Assembly (NCBI GenBank): GCA_963779325.1
Contig: CAVZXS010000002.1
Location: 372,001 to 436,000 of the forward strand
Length of the DNA stretch: 64,000 nt
Direction: 5' to 3'
Source: CAVZXS01 sp963779325
GTDB taxonomy: Bacteria; Bacteroidota; Bacteroidia; Chitinophagales; Chitinophagaceae
Shown: positions 43,336 to 52,578 of the stretch, piece by piece
Position numbering within the stretch: position 1 is the first letter of the stretch
Layout of the letters: the number at the start of each line of letters is the position of its first letter
Made by a program: the position numbers and the translations under genes
The notes under the pieces: model-generated
What the model saw: only the letters and a program-made list of their open reading frames with translations
What the model was told of the DNA's origin: nothing
The model's database searches: none

Positions 43336-45567
43336 TTATTTATAGGTTACGATTACGTTTTTTAATTCTGCTTTTATTTCAAAAGAGGGTTTGCCTGCAA
43401 GGATAATATTTTTTCCTGCCGCTCCCGGGTTACTGGTATTACCGGGAGCTGGCTGAAAATCAGTAAACCCTGACCTGTCAAATTCAATACGTTTTACGGG
43501 TTGGGGAGGCGACAATCCATCCTCCTCTTTATTATTACCCGAAGTTGTTTCCTTTTTATGCGAGAGTGGTGCCAGTTCATCATCATTACCCGAAACTGTT
43601 TTCTTTTTAGGTGGGAGTGGTGCCAATTCATCATCGTCATTACCTGAAGTTGTTTCCTTTTTATGTGCAAGTGGTGCCAATTCATCATCGATAGTAATAC
43701 TTCCATCTGTTATGGGTCCGGCATTACCTCCATCCATATTAAATATCTCATCTATACTCTTCTTGTCGACTTTAAATTTATCGCAGCCAGACATGGAAAA
43801 CAATCCCAAATCCAATTGCAAGTTGCTAAAACAATTAATTTCTTTAAATGAAGGCAAGGTCCATTTTTTTCCCCCGGTTAATCTCTCAATACAGATAGTT
43901 GGTTTCAATGCCCAGCTTGGAAATTCATAAATTACAGACATCATAGCTCCAAGAAATAACATTTTTCTCATATTCAGGTGGTATTCAAATAGCTCTTTTC
44001 CCATATGGAATTCGGCGGCATAAATAAGTTCATTAAACTCCTGTTTTTTAAAAGACAGATAATCTGAAAAATATTTATCGTATTGTAAATTGACTTTAGT
44101 CATGTATTTATCAACATTGGCCAGGTATGCATTGCAAATTTTCATTTCCGGGCATGGCTGTCCTTCGCCACAGAAATTTTCAAATTCTTTACTTATCTGT
44201 TCTTCTTCTTTTTCCATTTCATCTTCCCAGAGTTTTTTGTTTTCCTGAAGTACCTTCATTCGCTTAAAAAAGCTTTCCTCTTTCGGGGAAAATTCTTTTT
44301 CAAGCAGGCCACTGATTTTTTGCATACGCTGATTGGTAACATCCTTTGCTGCAAAAGCATAAACATGGTCTTTGTTGTTAGTTTTACTCACTTCCTTTAC
44401 CATGTAATCCATTGACGTTTTCCCCATTGATTTTAACTGTTGCTCCATTTTTTTTGCTAACAATTCATATTCTGCGCCAAGGGTGGCATAATATGATTTC
44501 CATTCTGCTGCAGAAACCAAAGCCGCTGCATAGGTTCTGGGGATGGTTGGAGGCTTGAATCTGCTCAGTCCCATAACGTCATTCGGAATACTCATTCTGA
44601 ATTTGGTAAGAAGATTGTCAGGCTTTTTATTTTTTTTCCGGAGCTGCATTTCTTTTTCCCTGGTATAACCAAGCTCAATGCTTATTTGCAGTTCTTCTAC
44701 TGCTTTTTCTTTATCGCCTTCTCCTTCTTTTACTACCGATTTTACGTAGTGTGCCTGCGCCGCATGTCCCGGAAAAAAACGGATACAACTGTCTGCATAT
44801 TTTTCTGCGGTTTTAAGGTCGCCCAAGCCAAGCCAGGCCACAGAAAGATTACTCCACACATAAGGGCTTCGGGCATACCTTTTATTCAGGTAATTTAAAA
44901 CAGGAATAGCCCCTTGCTCTACACCCTGCATAGTAAGCAGTGCAGCATAGTTATTAAGGTTATTACTGTTTGTGGCATCTTCACTGCAAATTTTTCCATA
45001 GATATACAGGCTGTGCTTTGTCATATTAGTGAAATAGCAACTGATAGCCCCGTTTCCCAATTGGTTATAATTTAATTTTTTTGCTTTTAAGTCTTGATAA
45101 ATTTTCTCACTCTGGCTTATTACTGATGGGTGTAGTTCTTTTTTGACAGCTTCAAACACGGCTTTGCAATAATTTTTTATTTCTGCATCGGTTAAATTTC
45201 TTTTTAGTACCGCATTAATCCTTCCATCATCCCTTACCGGTACAATGCGGTCTTTATTTTCTTTAAACTCCGTAATTTGTTTTTCGGTAATGCCGCCTTT
45301 TTTAGTTACTTCTTCTTTTATTTTTACCGCCTGGTTCATTGCCTGTTGCTGCATCCTTTTTTTTGCTTCTTTGTCTTCTGCACCGGTAAGCTTTAATGCT
45401 TGTAGCTCCACCATTACGTTTTGCATCTGACTGGGGTCAGTCATCATTTTTTGCATGATGATAACAGCTTTTTTTACTTTTTCTTCATCAATGGGTTTTT
45501 GGGCAAAGGATTGGCCGGCACAAAAGAGAAATATAATGCTGATGATTATGATATATTTTATTTTCAT
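43336..45567 (-). CDS. exported TPR protein, module A (paralogue of the 57668 gene)
   Basis: 743 aa from ATG 45567, which starts the signal peptide (MKIKYIIIISIIFLFCAGQSFAQ); a longer start is not needed. The middle (about 100-310) has TPR units ('DATNSNNLNNYAALLTMQGVEQ', 'NLSVAWLGLGDLKTAEKYADS', 'KSVVKEGEGDKEKAVEEL'). It shares these and the 'GLSRFKPPTIP' segment with the module B TPR gene (57668), where 'SLAELKTLKPIWENF' aligns. Near the C-terminus lie three tandem 'DDELAPLxxKKxTxSGN' repeats. It is the fourth gene of operon A. A periplasmic scaffold role is inference. Confidence 0.85.
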   Translation of the reverse strand: MKIKYIIIISIIFLFCAGQSFAQKPIDEEKVKKAVIIMQKMMTDPSQMQNVMVELQALKLTGAEDKEAKKRMQQQAMNQAVKIKEEVTKKGGITEKQITEFKENKDRIVPVRDDGRINAVLKRNLTDAEIKNYCKAVFEAVKKELHPSVISQSEKIYQDLKAKKLNYNQLGNGAISCYFTNMTKHSLYIYGKICSEDATNSNNLNNYAALLTMQGVEQGAIPVLNYLNKRYARSPYVWSNLSVAWLGLGDLKTAEKYADSCIRFFPGHAAQAHYVKSVVKEGEGDKEKAVEELQISIELGYTREKEMQLRKKNKKPDNLLTKFRMSIPNDVMGLSRFKPPTIPRTYAAALVSAAEWKSYYATLGAEYELLAKKMEQQLKSMGKTSMDYMVKEVSKTNNKDHVYAFAAKDVTNQRMQKISGLLEKEFSPKEESFFKRMKVLQENKKLWEDEMEKEEEQISKEFENFCGEGQPCPEMKICNAYLANVDKYMTKVNLQYDKYFSDYLSFKKQEFNELIYAAEFHMGKELFEYHLNMRKMLFLGAMMSVIYEFPSWALKPTICIERLTGGKKWTLPSFKEINCFSNLQLDLGLFSMSGCDKFKVDKKSIDEIFNMDGGNAGPITDGSITIDDELAPLAHKKETTSGNDDDELAPLPPKKKTVSGNDDELAPLSHKKETTSGNNKEEDGLSPPQPVKRIEFDRSGFTDFQPAPGNTSNPGAAGKNIILAGKPSFEIKAELKNVIVTYK

Positions 45568-45633
45568 GATAAAATTATTTTGTCTTGAATAAAGTATAAA
45601 CCAATGGTGTACCATCACTGTCAGTAAGCTGTG

Positions 45634-46962
45634 TTATTTTGATTTAAAAAGCTCCATTCCCATGCCGGTAAATGTTTTATTCACCAGCCGTAACATGCAT
45701 CCGCCTTTAATTGCTTCAAACTGGCAGAAGAATTCTCCGGGGTCGTTTGCCTCCCTGTTATTAGCATTGAAGTCCCAATTATTGACGCTGAATTTTCCCT
45801 TGTAAACAGATTTTCCATGCGACACTTTGCCATTGAAGGTGATAGTTCCTGTATGTTCACTTTGATAGGTACCGTTGTTGTTAAAAACAAATTCATCATT
45901 GGTAGCCGCGGTGGACATGCCTGCATAATCACCGGAATAAATACTGTAATAACTCATACTGGCCGCATCAAAACTTTTCCATTTACCAATTAAATCTTTT
46001 TGTGCTACCGCAAACTTGTTATAGTAAAACATTTTTGTAAAATCCTCATCATTGCCAAACAGGCTGTAGTAAGTTTTTTTATCCGGCGCAATAACCACTA
46101 TGGGGCGGCAACCACCGTTATTGAATACCAGACGCATACCGAGGTAGCCTGCTTTGCCCGTTTGTTTATTTGTTACAGTGGCTTCCCAAATATCTTCCTT
46201 ACCATAACTGTACTGTTCTTTTTTCCTTATAAAAAGTTCGCCGGTATTATATGCCAATTTTACAACGGCATCCCAGTAATATGATTCAATAACTTTCGTA
46301 TCCGCATAATAAAGCCTTACTTCCGTTCCGTTTTTAATGACCTGCACATAATCATTGGTAATGGTGCTGGTCCAGCCATCATCAAAATTAGTAGTTGCTA
46401 TAGTGATGCCGCTGCTGCTTGCGGTTTGTGTAACGGTGTTACTAACCCGGTTGCTGTTTGTTTCATTATTTTTACGCACCATTTTTTTAGCATCTGCTTT
46501 TATGGATGCCAGGAATGTATCAATTACGGCAGCATACTTTTCATCATTAAATTGAGTAATGGCACACCAGCTTATATCGTTTTGGGTAAAGGTGGAAACG
46601 CTTACAATAAATTTTATTCTATCCACTTCTGCCAGGCCAACGCCGGTTACTACATCCCAGCCATTTTGTTTTTCGGTTTGTTTTTCTTTTGGGTTGCCAA
46701 TTTTATATTGGTTGCCGGCAAAATAATCCCAGTCGGTTTTAAAATTGGCTTGGGGATCAAATGAGCTCCCCTGTTGCGCCGGCCAGATATGTAGCTGGCA
46801 AAAGCTGTTACCTTCTTTTACTTCATATACCAGCCGTTGCTTTTGTTCTTTTAATTTAAACTTTGCCGGAATTGTAAACGATAAAATATCATACCGTTTT
46901 GTTTGTGCCTGTATACCTGAGCAGGAAGAAGCGATAAGGAACAGAAAGAATATTTTTTTCAT
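45634..46962 (-). CDS. exported protein with DGWTST domain, module A
   Basis: 442 aa with a signal peptide (ending GIQAQ). The N-terminal domain (about 20-155) starts 'YDILSFTIPAKFKLKEQ'. The centre (from about 182) has 'TTNFDDGWTSTITNDYVQV', clearly shared with the module B protein (53145), and the C-terminal domain includes 'YNKFAVAQKDLIGKWKS', a lipocalin-like calycin start, also shared. No enzyme motif. Third gene of operon A. The paralogue pair supports duplication of the whole module. Function unknown. Confidence 0.8.
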   Translation of the reverse strand: MKKIFFLFLIASSCSGIQAQTKRYDILSFTIPAKFKLKEQKQRLVYEVKEGNSFCQLHIWPAQQGSSFDPQANFKTDWDYFAGNQYKIGNPKEKQTEKQNGWDVVTGVGLAEVDRIKFIVSVSTFTQNDISWCAITQFNDEKYAAVIDTFLASIKADAKKMVRKNNETNSNRVSNTVTQTASSSGITIATTNFDDGWTSTITNDYVQVIKNGTEVRLYYADTKVIESYYWDAVVKLAYNTGELFIRKKEQYSYGKEDIWEATVTNKQTGKAGYLGMRLVFNNGGCRPIVVIAPDKKTYYSLFGNDEDFTKMFYYNKFAVAQKDLIGKWKSFDAASMSYYSIYSGDYAGMSTAATNDEFVFNNNGTYQSEHTGTITFNGKVSHGKSVYKGKFSVNNWDFNANNREANDPGEFFCQFEAIKGGCMLRLVNKTFTGMGMELFKSK

Positions 46963-46983
46963 CTTATTTTTATTATGGTTAAA

Positions 46984-48012
46984 CTATTTTATAAAAATGC
47001 CGGTGACTTTGGGATTTGAACCGTTAGTATCTAATATCGTGGTGACAGCTATCCCATTTTTCCATACTTTGCCATCTTTGCCTTCATAGCCTGCTACATA
47101 TACATCCGTCCCAACCACTGTTATTGCCAATGCTTTAGCCTCTTTAGTGCCATCCGTAAGTGAAATGGCTGTTCCGTTTTTCCATAGTTTGGCTGCGCTT
47201 TGGTTTCCATTGCCTTCATAACCTGCTGCATATACATCAGTACCTGCAACAGCTATTGAATATGCCTGAGCAGATTTAGTGCCATCGGTAAGACTAATAG
47301 CTGTTCCATTCTTCCAGTATTTGGCTACAAAATAGGGTGGTCCATTGCGTCCACTGCCTGCTACATATACGTCATTGCCTGCAACAGTTATATCAGAAGC
47401 TATAGCATCATCAGTGTCATCCCTAAGAGAAGTGGCTATTCCGTTTTTCCATAGTTTAGCTGTATATACTGAGCCTGGACTATTTTGTTCAAAGCCTGCT
47501 ACATATACATCAGTACCTGCAACAGCTATTGAATATGCCTGAGAAAATTTAGTGCCATCGGTAAGACTTATAGCTGTTCCATTCTTCCAGTATTTGGCTA
47601 CGCTTTGGGTTCCATTGTCTTCATAGCCTGCTGCATATACATCAGTACCTGCAACAGCTATAGCAAGTGCCGTTGCATCATTACTACCATCCGTAAGACT
47701 AATTGCTGTTCCATTTTTCCAATATTTGGCAATGGTATAGGTGTTGGAAGTATTGTCTTCATAGCCTGCTACATATACATCTGTACCTGCAACAGTTATA
47801 TCTGTTGTATAAGCATCTCTTGTACCATCTGAAAGAGAAGTGGCTGTTCCGTTTTTCCAGTATTTTGCTACATTGGTGCTGCCGTTATTTTCATAGCCCG
47901 ATACAAACACATCTTTTGGTTTATCAACAACTGGCTCTGTTTTATCTTTTTTACAAGCCTGCATTAAACTAATATACAGCAGGGCCAACAGTGATAGTTT
48001 TAAATTTTTCAT
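46984..48012 (-). CDS. lipoprotein with seven ~44-aa repeats (propeller-like)
   Basis: 342 aa with a lipobox near C20 (LMQAC). The mature part is six full and one partial copies of a repeat of about 44 residues with the core 'AKYWKNGTAISLTDGT..A..I.VAGTDVYVAGYE'. Seven units fit a seven-bladed beta-propeller on the cell surface or periplasm. Two DNA stretches within it are nearly identical over 30-40 bp (about 47240-47278 and 47510-47548), so the repeats could recombine and change number. It lies between the RCC1/T9SS gene and the DGWTST gene in operon A. Binding partner unknown. Confidence 0.85.
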   Translation of the reverse strand: MKNLKLSLLALLYISLMQACKKDKTEPVVDKPKDVFVSGYENNGSTNVAKYWKNGTATSLSDGTRDAYTTDITVAGTDVYVAGYEDNTSNTYTIAKYWKNGTAISLTDGSNDATALAIAVAGTDVYAAGYEDNGTQSVAKYWKNGTAISLTDGTKFSQAYSIAVAGTDVYVAGFEQNSPGSVYTAKLWKNGIATSLRDDTDDAIASDITVAGNDVYVAGSGRNGPPYFVAKYWKNGTAISLTDGTKSAQAYSIAVAGTDVYAAGYEGNGNQSAAKLWKNGTAISLTDGTKEAKALAITVVGTDVYVAGYEGKDGKVWKNGIAVTTILDTNGSNPKVTGIFIK

Positions 48013-48041
48013 TTTTTAAGGTTTAGTGGTTAATGATTATT

Positions 48042-49703
48042 TTATTGTTTAATTATTTTATACGTTTTAATTCCGTTTTCTGTTTGTAGCCTTAGCACAT
48101 AGATACCGCTTGCCAGCTTGCTCATATTAATTGTATGACTGTTGTTTGTTCCGTTTATTTTTTCAGTATAAACGATTTGGCCGCCGGTTGTAAGCAACTG
48201 AAGTGTTTTATTTCCTGTTTCGTTAAAAAATAGAGTGGCTTCGTTTACAACAGGGTTTGGAGCAATGATGATATTTGTTTTTGAATCTTTATTCTGCAAC
48301 AGGATTATGGAAGAGTAACTAAACCTGCCATCCAAATCAATTTGTTTAATGCGGTAATAGTTTTTACCAACAGCAGGGGAGTTATGCAAAAATTGATAGT
48401 GTTGTGTTATACTGCTGTTGCCTGCGGCTGTTACATTACCAATTTTTGAAAAACTGATTCCATTGCCGCTGTGTTCAATTTCAAATTTTTGGGTATTACT
48501 TTCTGATGCAGTAGCCCATTTGATGATTGCATTGCCATTTTGCAGCTGGCCGTTTACATAGAGCCAGGTAACGGGTAAGATGTTGTTGCAGCTGATTTGA
48601 TTGGGGATATTGCTGTTTGAAGTTGTGCCGTTTCCAATTTGTCCGTTAGTTCCAGAACCCCATCCCCATAAATTGGAACCGTTACGGATGCCAAATGCCG
48701 TGAAAGCGGTTACTGAAATGGTTTCCCAATCATTGTAAAATGGATTTTGTAATGGGACTAATGATGCTGGAAAGAAAGTGCCATTGCCATACTGTCCAAA
48801 TCCATTATCCCCCCAATGCCAGAGTGTGCCATCGTTTTTAAGTGCCAGTGTAAAGATTCCGCCGGCAATCACTTCATCCCAATCCGTATCCGTTCCAATT
48901 TGAACAGGACTGAGTTTGTCTGTTGTAGTGCCATCGCCCAATTCTCCAAAAGCATTAGCCCCCCATGCCCATAAGCTGCCATTTGCTTTCCTTGCCATCA
49001 CATGAGATGAAGCATTGAATGAAATCCAATCATTGGTAGCACTCACTTGTATGGGTACATTGCTGCTTGTACCGTTTGTGCCATTTCCGAATATGCCATT
49101 AAAATTATTTCCCCATGCCCAGATGTGGCCATTTGTTTTTAATGCCATTGATGTTTGAAATCCGGCATCCACCCATAGCCAGTCATTATCTGTGCCAATT
49201 TGTACAGGAGCATCAATGCCGAAATCAATACTGCCATTACCCAATTGTCCGGTACCATTACCACCCCATGCCCAAAGGGTTTGATTGGTTTTTGTGGCTA
49301 AAATATAATTATAACCGGGTGAAACAATCAGCCAGTCGTTATTAGAACCCACCTGAATCGGTATATTGGAGTTTGTGAAGGTTCCATTACCCAGTTGCCC
49401 TACGGAATTTTCACCCCAGGCCCAAAGTGTACCATTAGACTTCAAAGCCAGCGAAAAATTACCATCCGATACATACACAGATGACCAATCCGCAGCAGTA
49501 CCAACCTGAACCGGAAATGTTCTGTTTGTATTTGTTCCGTCACCCAGTTGGCCATCTTGGTTGAACCCCCATGCCCATAAAGTGCCGTCGTTTTTAATAG
49601 CAAGAGTATGAGCATTACCTGCTGATATCCTTGCCCAGCATTGTGCATTAACTTGTATGGATATTGAAAAGAAGATAAGGATGAGGTAAAAAATCTTTTT
49701 CAT
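48042..49703 (-). CDS. RCC1-repeat protein with T9SS sorting tail, first gene of operon A
   Basis: 553 aa from ATG 49703 (signal peptide MKKIFYLILIFFSISIQVNAQ); an upstream in-frame start is not needed. Residues about 30-390 have seven RCC1-type repeats ('GTLWAWGFNQDGQLGDGT', 'LWAWGENSVGQLGNGT' and so on), fitting a seven-bladed propeller. The last about 75 residues (from 'NIIIAPNPVVNEATLFF' to 'LRLQTENGIKTYKIIKQ') are a type-A T9SS sorting domain, so the protein is probably secreted to the surface. Upstream, towards the histidine-kinase gene, lies an 18-bp palindrome. Confidence 0.9.
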   Translation of the reverse strand: MKKIFYLILIFFSISIQVNAQCWARISAGNAHTLAIKNDGTLWAWGFNQDGQLGDGTNTNRTFPVQVGTAADWSSVYVSDGNFSLALKSNGTLWAWGENSVGQLGNGTFTNSNIPIQVGSNNDWLIVSPGYNYILATKTNQTLWAWGGNGTGQLGNGSIDFGIDAPVQIGTDNDWLWVDAGFQTSMALKTNGHIWAWGNNFNGIFGNGTNGTSSNVPIQVSATNDWISFNASSHVMARKANGSLWAWGANAFGELGDGTTTDKLSPVQIGTDTDWDEVIAGGIFTLALKNDGTLWHWGDNGFGQYGNGTFFPASLVPLQNPFYNDWETISVTAFTAFGIRNGSNLWGWGSGTNGQIGNGTTSNSNIPNQISCNNILPVTWLYVNGQLQNGNAIIKWATASESNTQKFEIEHSGNGISFSKIGNVTAAGNSSITQHYQFLHNSPAVGKNYYRIKQIDLDGRFSYSSIILLQNKDSKTNIIIAPNPVVNEATLFFNETGNKTLQLLTTGGQIVYTEKINGTNNSHTINMSKLASGIYVLRLQTENGIKTYKIIKQ

Positions 49704-49755
49704 AACTGTTGTTTTTAAGTGAATACAAAACTTCAATTAAATGAAATGGAAAACA

Positions 49756-49797
49756 ATCCCCTGAACACCTGTTTTTGCTATCCCCTGAACAGGGGAT
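49756..49797. promoter_or_regulatory. operator-like palindrome between operon A and histidine kinase A
   Basis: ATCCCCTG-AA-CAGGGGAT at 49780-49797 is a perfect 18-bp palindrome. Its half ATCCCCTGAACA also occurs at 49756-49767, the two left halves being 24 bp apart. The site sits midway between the divergent starts (49703 and 49875), as expected for a regulator site. Confidence 0.65.
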
Positions 49798-49874
49798 TTT
49801 GAATAAATAGTTGGAAATGTGCTGAATGATGTTATACTTTTAATTATAATTTTCCTGGAAAAAAATTTCAGTTT

Positions 49875-51818
49875 ATGAACCGGTTACTTCTTTTATTTCT
49901 ATTGATGCCTTTGCAATCTTTGCTTGCGCAAACAGACGCAACAAAAGATAGCCTGTTGAAGGTATTGTCTGTGGCAAAAGAAGATACCAATAAGGTGCTT
50001 ACATTTATTGCAATTGGCCAATACGCTGAACATACCAACCCTGAAGAAGCAAAAAGTTATTATGTGCAGGCAAAATTGTTAAGCGAAAAACTAAAATATA
50101 CGGTAGGCTTGCTTAAGTTCTATTCTAACTATACCGCCGCATTAAATATGCAGTCAAGGTTTGATTCGTCACTTTTACTTAATCAGGAAGGATTGCAGCT
50201 GGCGCTTGATTTTGGCAAGGAAGAACGCTATATTGTTACCATGCAACAGAACCTTTCTGTTACTTATTCCTACTTGAGTGATTACGAGAATGCATTGAGA
50301 TATGTTTTGCCATCAATAGACTATTTTCAAAAAACAAAAAACGATGTTATGTTGAGCACTACATATAACAACATTGGTATTATTTACCGGGGCACAAAAC
50401 AGTACGATAAGGCAGTAGCGTATCATAAAAAAGCGTTAGACATTGCAAGGGAAATCCGTGATACTTATTCTGCTGCCATTGCATTGTCAAATTTAGGTAA
50501 TGTTTATACCGACCTCAGGAAATATGACTCGGCTATTGTTGTAATGAATGAATCGCTGCTCGTTGGCAAAAAAGAAAACTATGATTACATCATATCTACA
50601 GTTACCGGCAATTTTGGAAATGTATTAATAAAACAGGGCAAGTATGATAGCCTTAACTATTACTGCACTGAAGGCTTACGTTTGGCGGAAAAAATGGGAG
50701 ATAGCCTGGTGATGGTGAATAATATGTATGGATTGACGCTGTATGCTTTTTTTAAAAAAGATTTTAAAAAGAGTGAACAATTGGCAAACGCAGGTTTTGC
50801 TATGACACAGCAAAGAAATTATCCGGAACCTTCACAGGTGTTTGCCGATATTTTATCTGAACTGGCTTTGGTTAAAGGAGATTTAAAAAATTACGATTAT
50901 TACAATCGTTTAAGTATTGAATTAGCTGAAAAGTTTTTTAATGAAAGAATGCAACAAAATGTACAGACACTTGATAAAAAGTATGAAACTGAAAAAAAGG
51001 AAAAACAATTACTGTTGCAACAAACTGCCATCCGTAAAAAAAACACACTCAACTATTTTTTAATTGGCAGCACTGCAGCACTGTTAATTATCTCTTTACT
51101 TTCCTACCGCACTTATACACAAAAAAGAAAATTACAGGAGCAAAAAATTACTGAATTAGAAAAAGAAAAATTATTATCAGCCACACAATCACTTTTAAAA
51201 GGCCAGGAAGATGAACGAAGTCGCATGGCTAAAGATTTGCATGATGGCCTCGGAGGTTTGCTCAGTGGCGTTAAACTTCAATTAGGAGCTATGAAAGGAA
51301 ATTTAATTTTATCAGAAGAACATGGCCGCACATTTAACAATGCCCTCGGCAAATTGGATGAATCCATCAGCGAAATGCGAAGGGTGGCCCATAACATGAT
51401 GCCCGAAGCATTAATGAAATTAGGACTGCAGCAAGCCTTGCAGGATTATTGCGAAGGGTTATCTGCATCGCAACCGTTTAAAATAAACGGAGAGTTTTAT
51501 GAGTTAGAAAAAAGAATGGAACCATCTGTTGAAATTGTAGTCTATCGCATTGTGCAGGAGTTACTGAATAATGCAGTAAAACATTCCGGTGCCACTACCA
51601 TCCTTGCACAGGTAATACGGCAGGATAATAACCTTTCCATTACTGTAGAGGATAATGGCAGTGGGTTTAATTCAGACCAAATTGATTTAATGAAAGGGGC
51701 AGGGTTTAAAAATATTCAGTCGAGGGTTGACTATCTAAAGGGACAAATAGATATTAAGTCAACAGTTGGTAAAGGAACTTCTGTTCATATTGATTGTATA
51801 ATTGACGAAGATGCATAA
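49875..51818 (+). CDS. TPR-sensor histidine kinase, module A
   Basis: 647 aa. It has a signal peptide (ending LLAQ), a periplasmic TPR region (about 30-385), one membrane segment (about 393-414), and a cytoplasmic HisKA_3 kinase with the His456 box (KDLHDGLGGLLSG) and an HATPase ('VYRIVQELLNNAVKHSGA', N box, and 'NGSGFN' G box). It is a NarX/DesK-type kinase that would phosphorylate the NarL-type partner. It overlaps the response regulator start by 8 bp (start ATG 51811). Periplasmic TPRs suggest sensing of protein or peptide partners, perhaps products of the divergent operon; this is inference. Confidence 0.94.
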   Translation: MNRLLLLFLLMPLQSLLAQTDATKDSLLKVLSVAKEDTNKVLTFIAIGQYAEHTNPEEAKSYYVQAKLLSEKLKYTVGLLKFYSNYTAALNMQSRFDSSLLLNQEGLQLALDFGKEERYIVTMQQNLSVTYSYLSDYENALRYVLPSIDYFQKTKNDVMLSTTYNNIGIIYRGTKQYDKAVAYHKKALDIAREIRDTYSAAIALSNLGNVYTDLRKYDSAIVVMNESLLVGKKENYDYIISTVTGNFGNVLIKQGKYDSLNYYCTEGLRLAEKMGDSLVMVNNMYGLTLYAFFKKDFKKSEQLANAGFAMTQQRNYPEPSQVFADILSELALVKGDLKNYDYYNRLSIELAEKFFNERMQQNVQTLDKKYETEKKEKQLLLQQTAIRKKNTLNYFLIGSTAALLIISLLSYRTYTQKRKLQEQKITELEKEKLLSATQSLLKGQEDERSRMAKDLHDGLGGLLSGVKLQLGAMKGNLILSEEHGRTFNNALGKLDESISEMRRVAHNMMPEALMKLGLQQALQDYCEGLSASQPFKINGEFYELEKRMEPSVEIVVYRIVQELLNNAVKHSGATTILAQVIRQDNNLSITVEDNGSGFNSDQIDLMKGAGFKNIQSRVDYLKGQIDIKSTVGKGTSVHIDCIIDEDA

Positions 51819-52434
51819 AATAAAAGTATTAATAGTGGATGACCATCCGATGGTGCTGGAAGGGATGAGTGCCATGCTGGCGCAAATTGAGTTTGTGGAA
51901 ATTGCGGGCACTGCAGCTAACGCATACGAAGCGATGCAGCAAATAAAATTAGCTGCACCCGATATTGTGATTACGGATATTAATATGCCCGAGGTAAGTG
52001 GAATGGAACTGGCATTAAAAACCAGGAAAGAATTTCCTGCCGTAAAAATAATAGCGATGAGTACGTTTAAAGAACGGAGTTACATTTCTCAAATGATACA
52101 GAATGGTGCAGCCGGTTATTTGGTAAAAAGTGCATCAAAAGAAGAAATAGAAGAAGCTATTTTATCGGTGTATGAAGGCAAGTTGTACATGAGCCTTGAT
52201 ATAAATTTATCTGCGGCTGATAAACAGGAATTAAATAATGTACCCATACTCAGCAGCAGGGAAAAAGAAGTGTTGGTACTTATTGCCGATGGGTTTACGA
52301 ATCCGCAGATTGCCGGGAAATTATTTATCAGCCTCCATACTGTTGACAGCCACCGGAAAAACTTGCTGACAAAATTTGCTGTAAATAACACAGCGGGTTT
52401 AATTAAACTGGCTGCGAAATATAATATGGTATGA
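51811..52434 (+). CDS. NarL/FixJ-type response regulator, module A
   Basis: 207 aa from ATG 51811 (an upstream TTG is less likely), overlapping the kinase end by 8 bp. Receiver domain with DDH at 10-12, phospho-acceptor D56 and 'STFKERSYISQMI'; C-terminal LuxR HTH ('LSSREKEVLVLIADGFTNPQIAGKLFISLHTVDSHRKNLL' region, about 145-190). It probably binds the palindromes between the divergent genes, which is inference. Confidence 0.95.
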   Translation: MHKIKVLIVDDHPMVLEGMSAMLAQIEFVEIAGTAANAYEAMQQIKLAAPDIVITDINMPEVSGMELALKTRKEFPAVKIIAMSTFKERSYISQMIQNGAAGYLVKSASKEEIEEAILSVYEGKLYMSLDINLSAADKQELNNVPILSSREKEVLVLIADGFTNPQIAGKLFISLHTVDSHRKNLLTKFAVNNTAGLIKLAAKYNMV

Positions 52435-52449
52435 CTAATTGGAGTGTAT

Positions 52450-52533
52450 TTAATGAAGCAATGCAAATTCGGATGTGCCCATAAAAACGATTTGCAGCGA
52501 TTGAAATTTATTCATAATCGGAGCGAAGATAAA
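52450..52533 (-). pseudogene. relic of the fmt 5' end at the boundary between modules A and B
   Basis: 52463-52533 aligns with 41211-41281 (fmt start and its upstream flank) with about five differences in 71 bp. It still has an ATG at 52515 and codes MNKFQSLQIVFMGTSEFALLH before a stop at 52450. It is in the same orientation as the real fmt, sits between the module A regulator (ends 52434) and the module B Hcp-like gene (ends 52579), and has no other gene around it. It is a scar of duplication. Confidence 0.85.
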
Positions 52534-52578
52534 ATAATTGGCGTAGTAAAATATTCTTACTTTACCATATACATAAAA

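Noticed and set aside
47000..47900. CRISPR-like regular repeats
   Set aside because: The repeated DNA is in frame and codes the 44-aa units of a lipoprotein; no constant short repeat with unique spacers.
41211..52533. The segment between the fmt copies as an integrated mobile element with att sites
   Set aside because: No integrase or transposase lies inside, and the paralogous modules explain the repeat better as tandem duplication.
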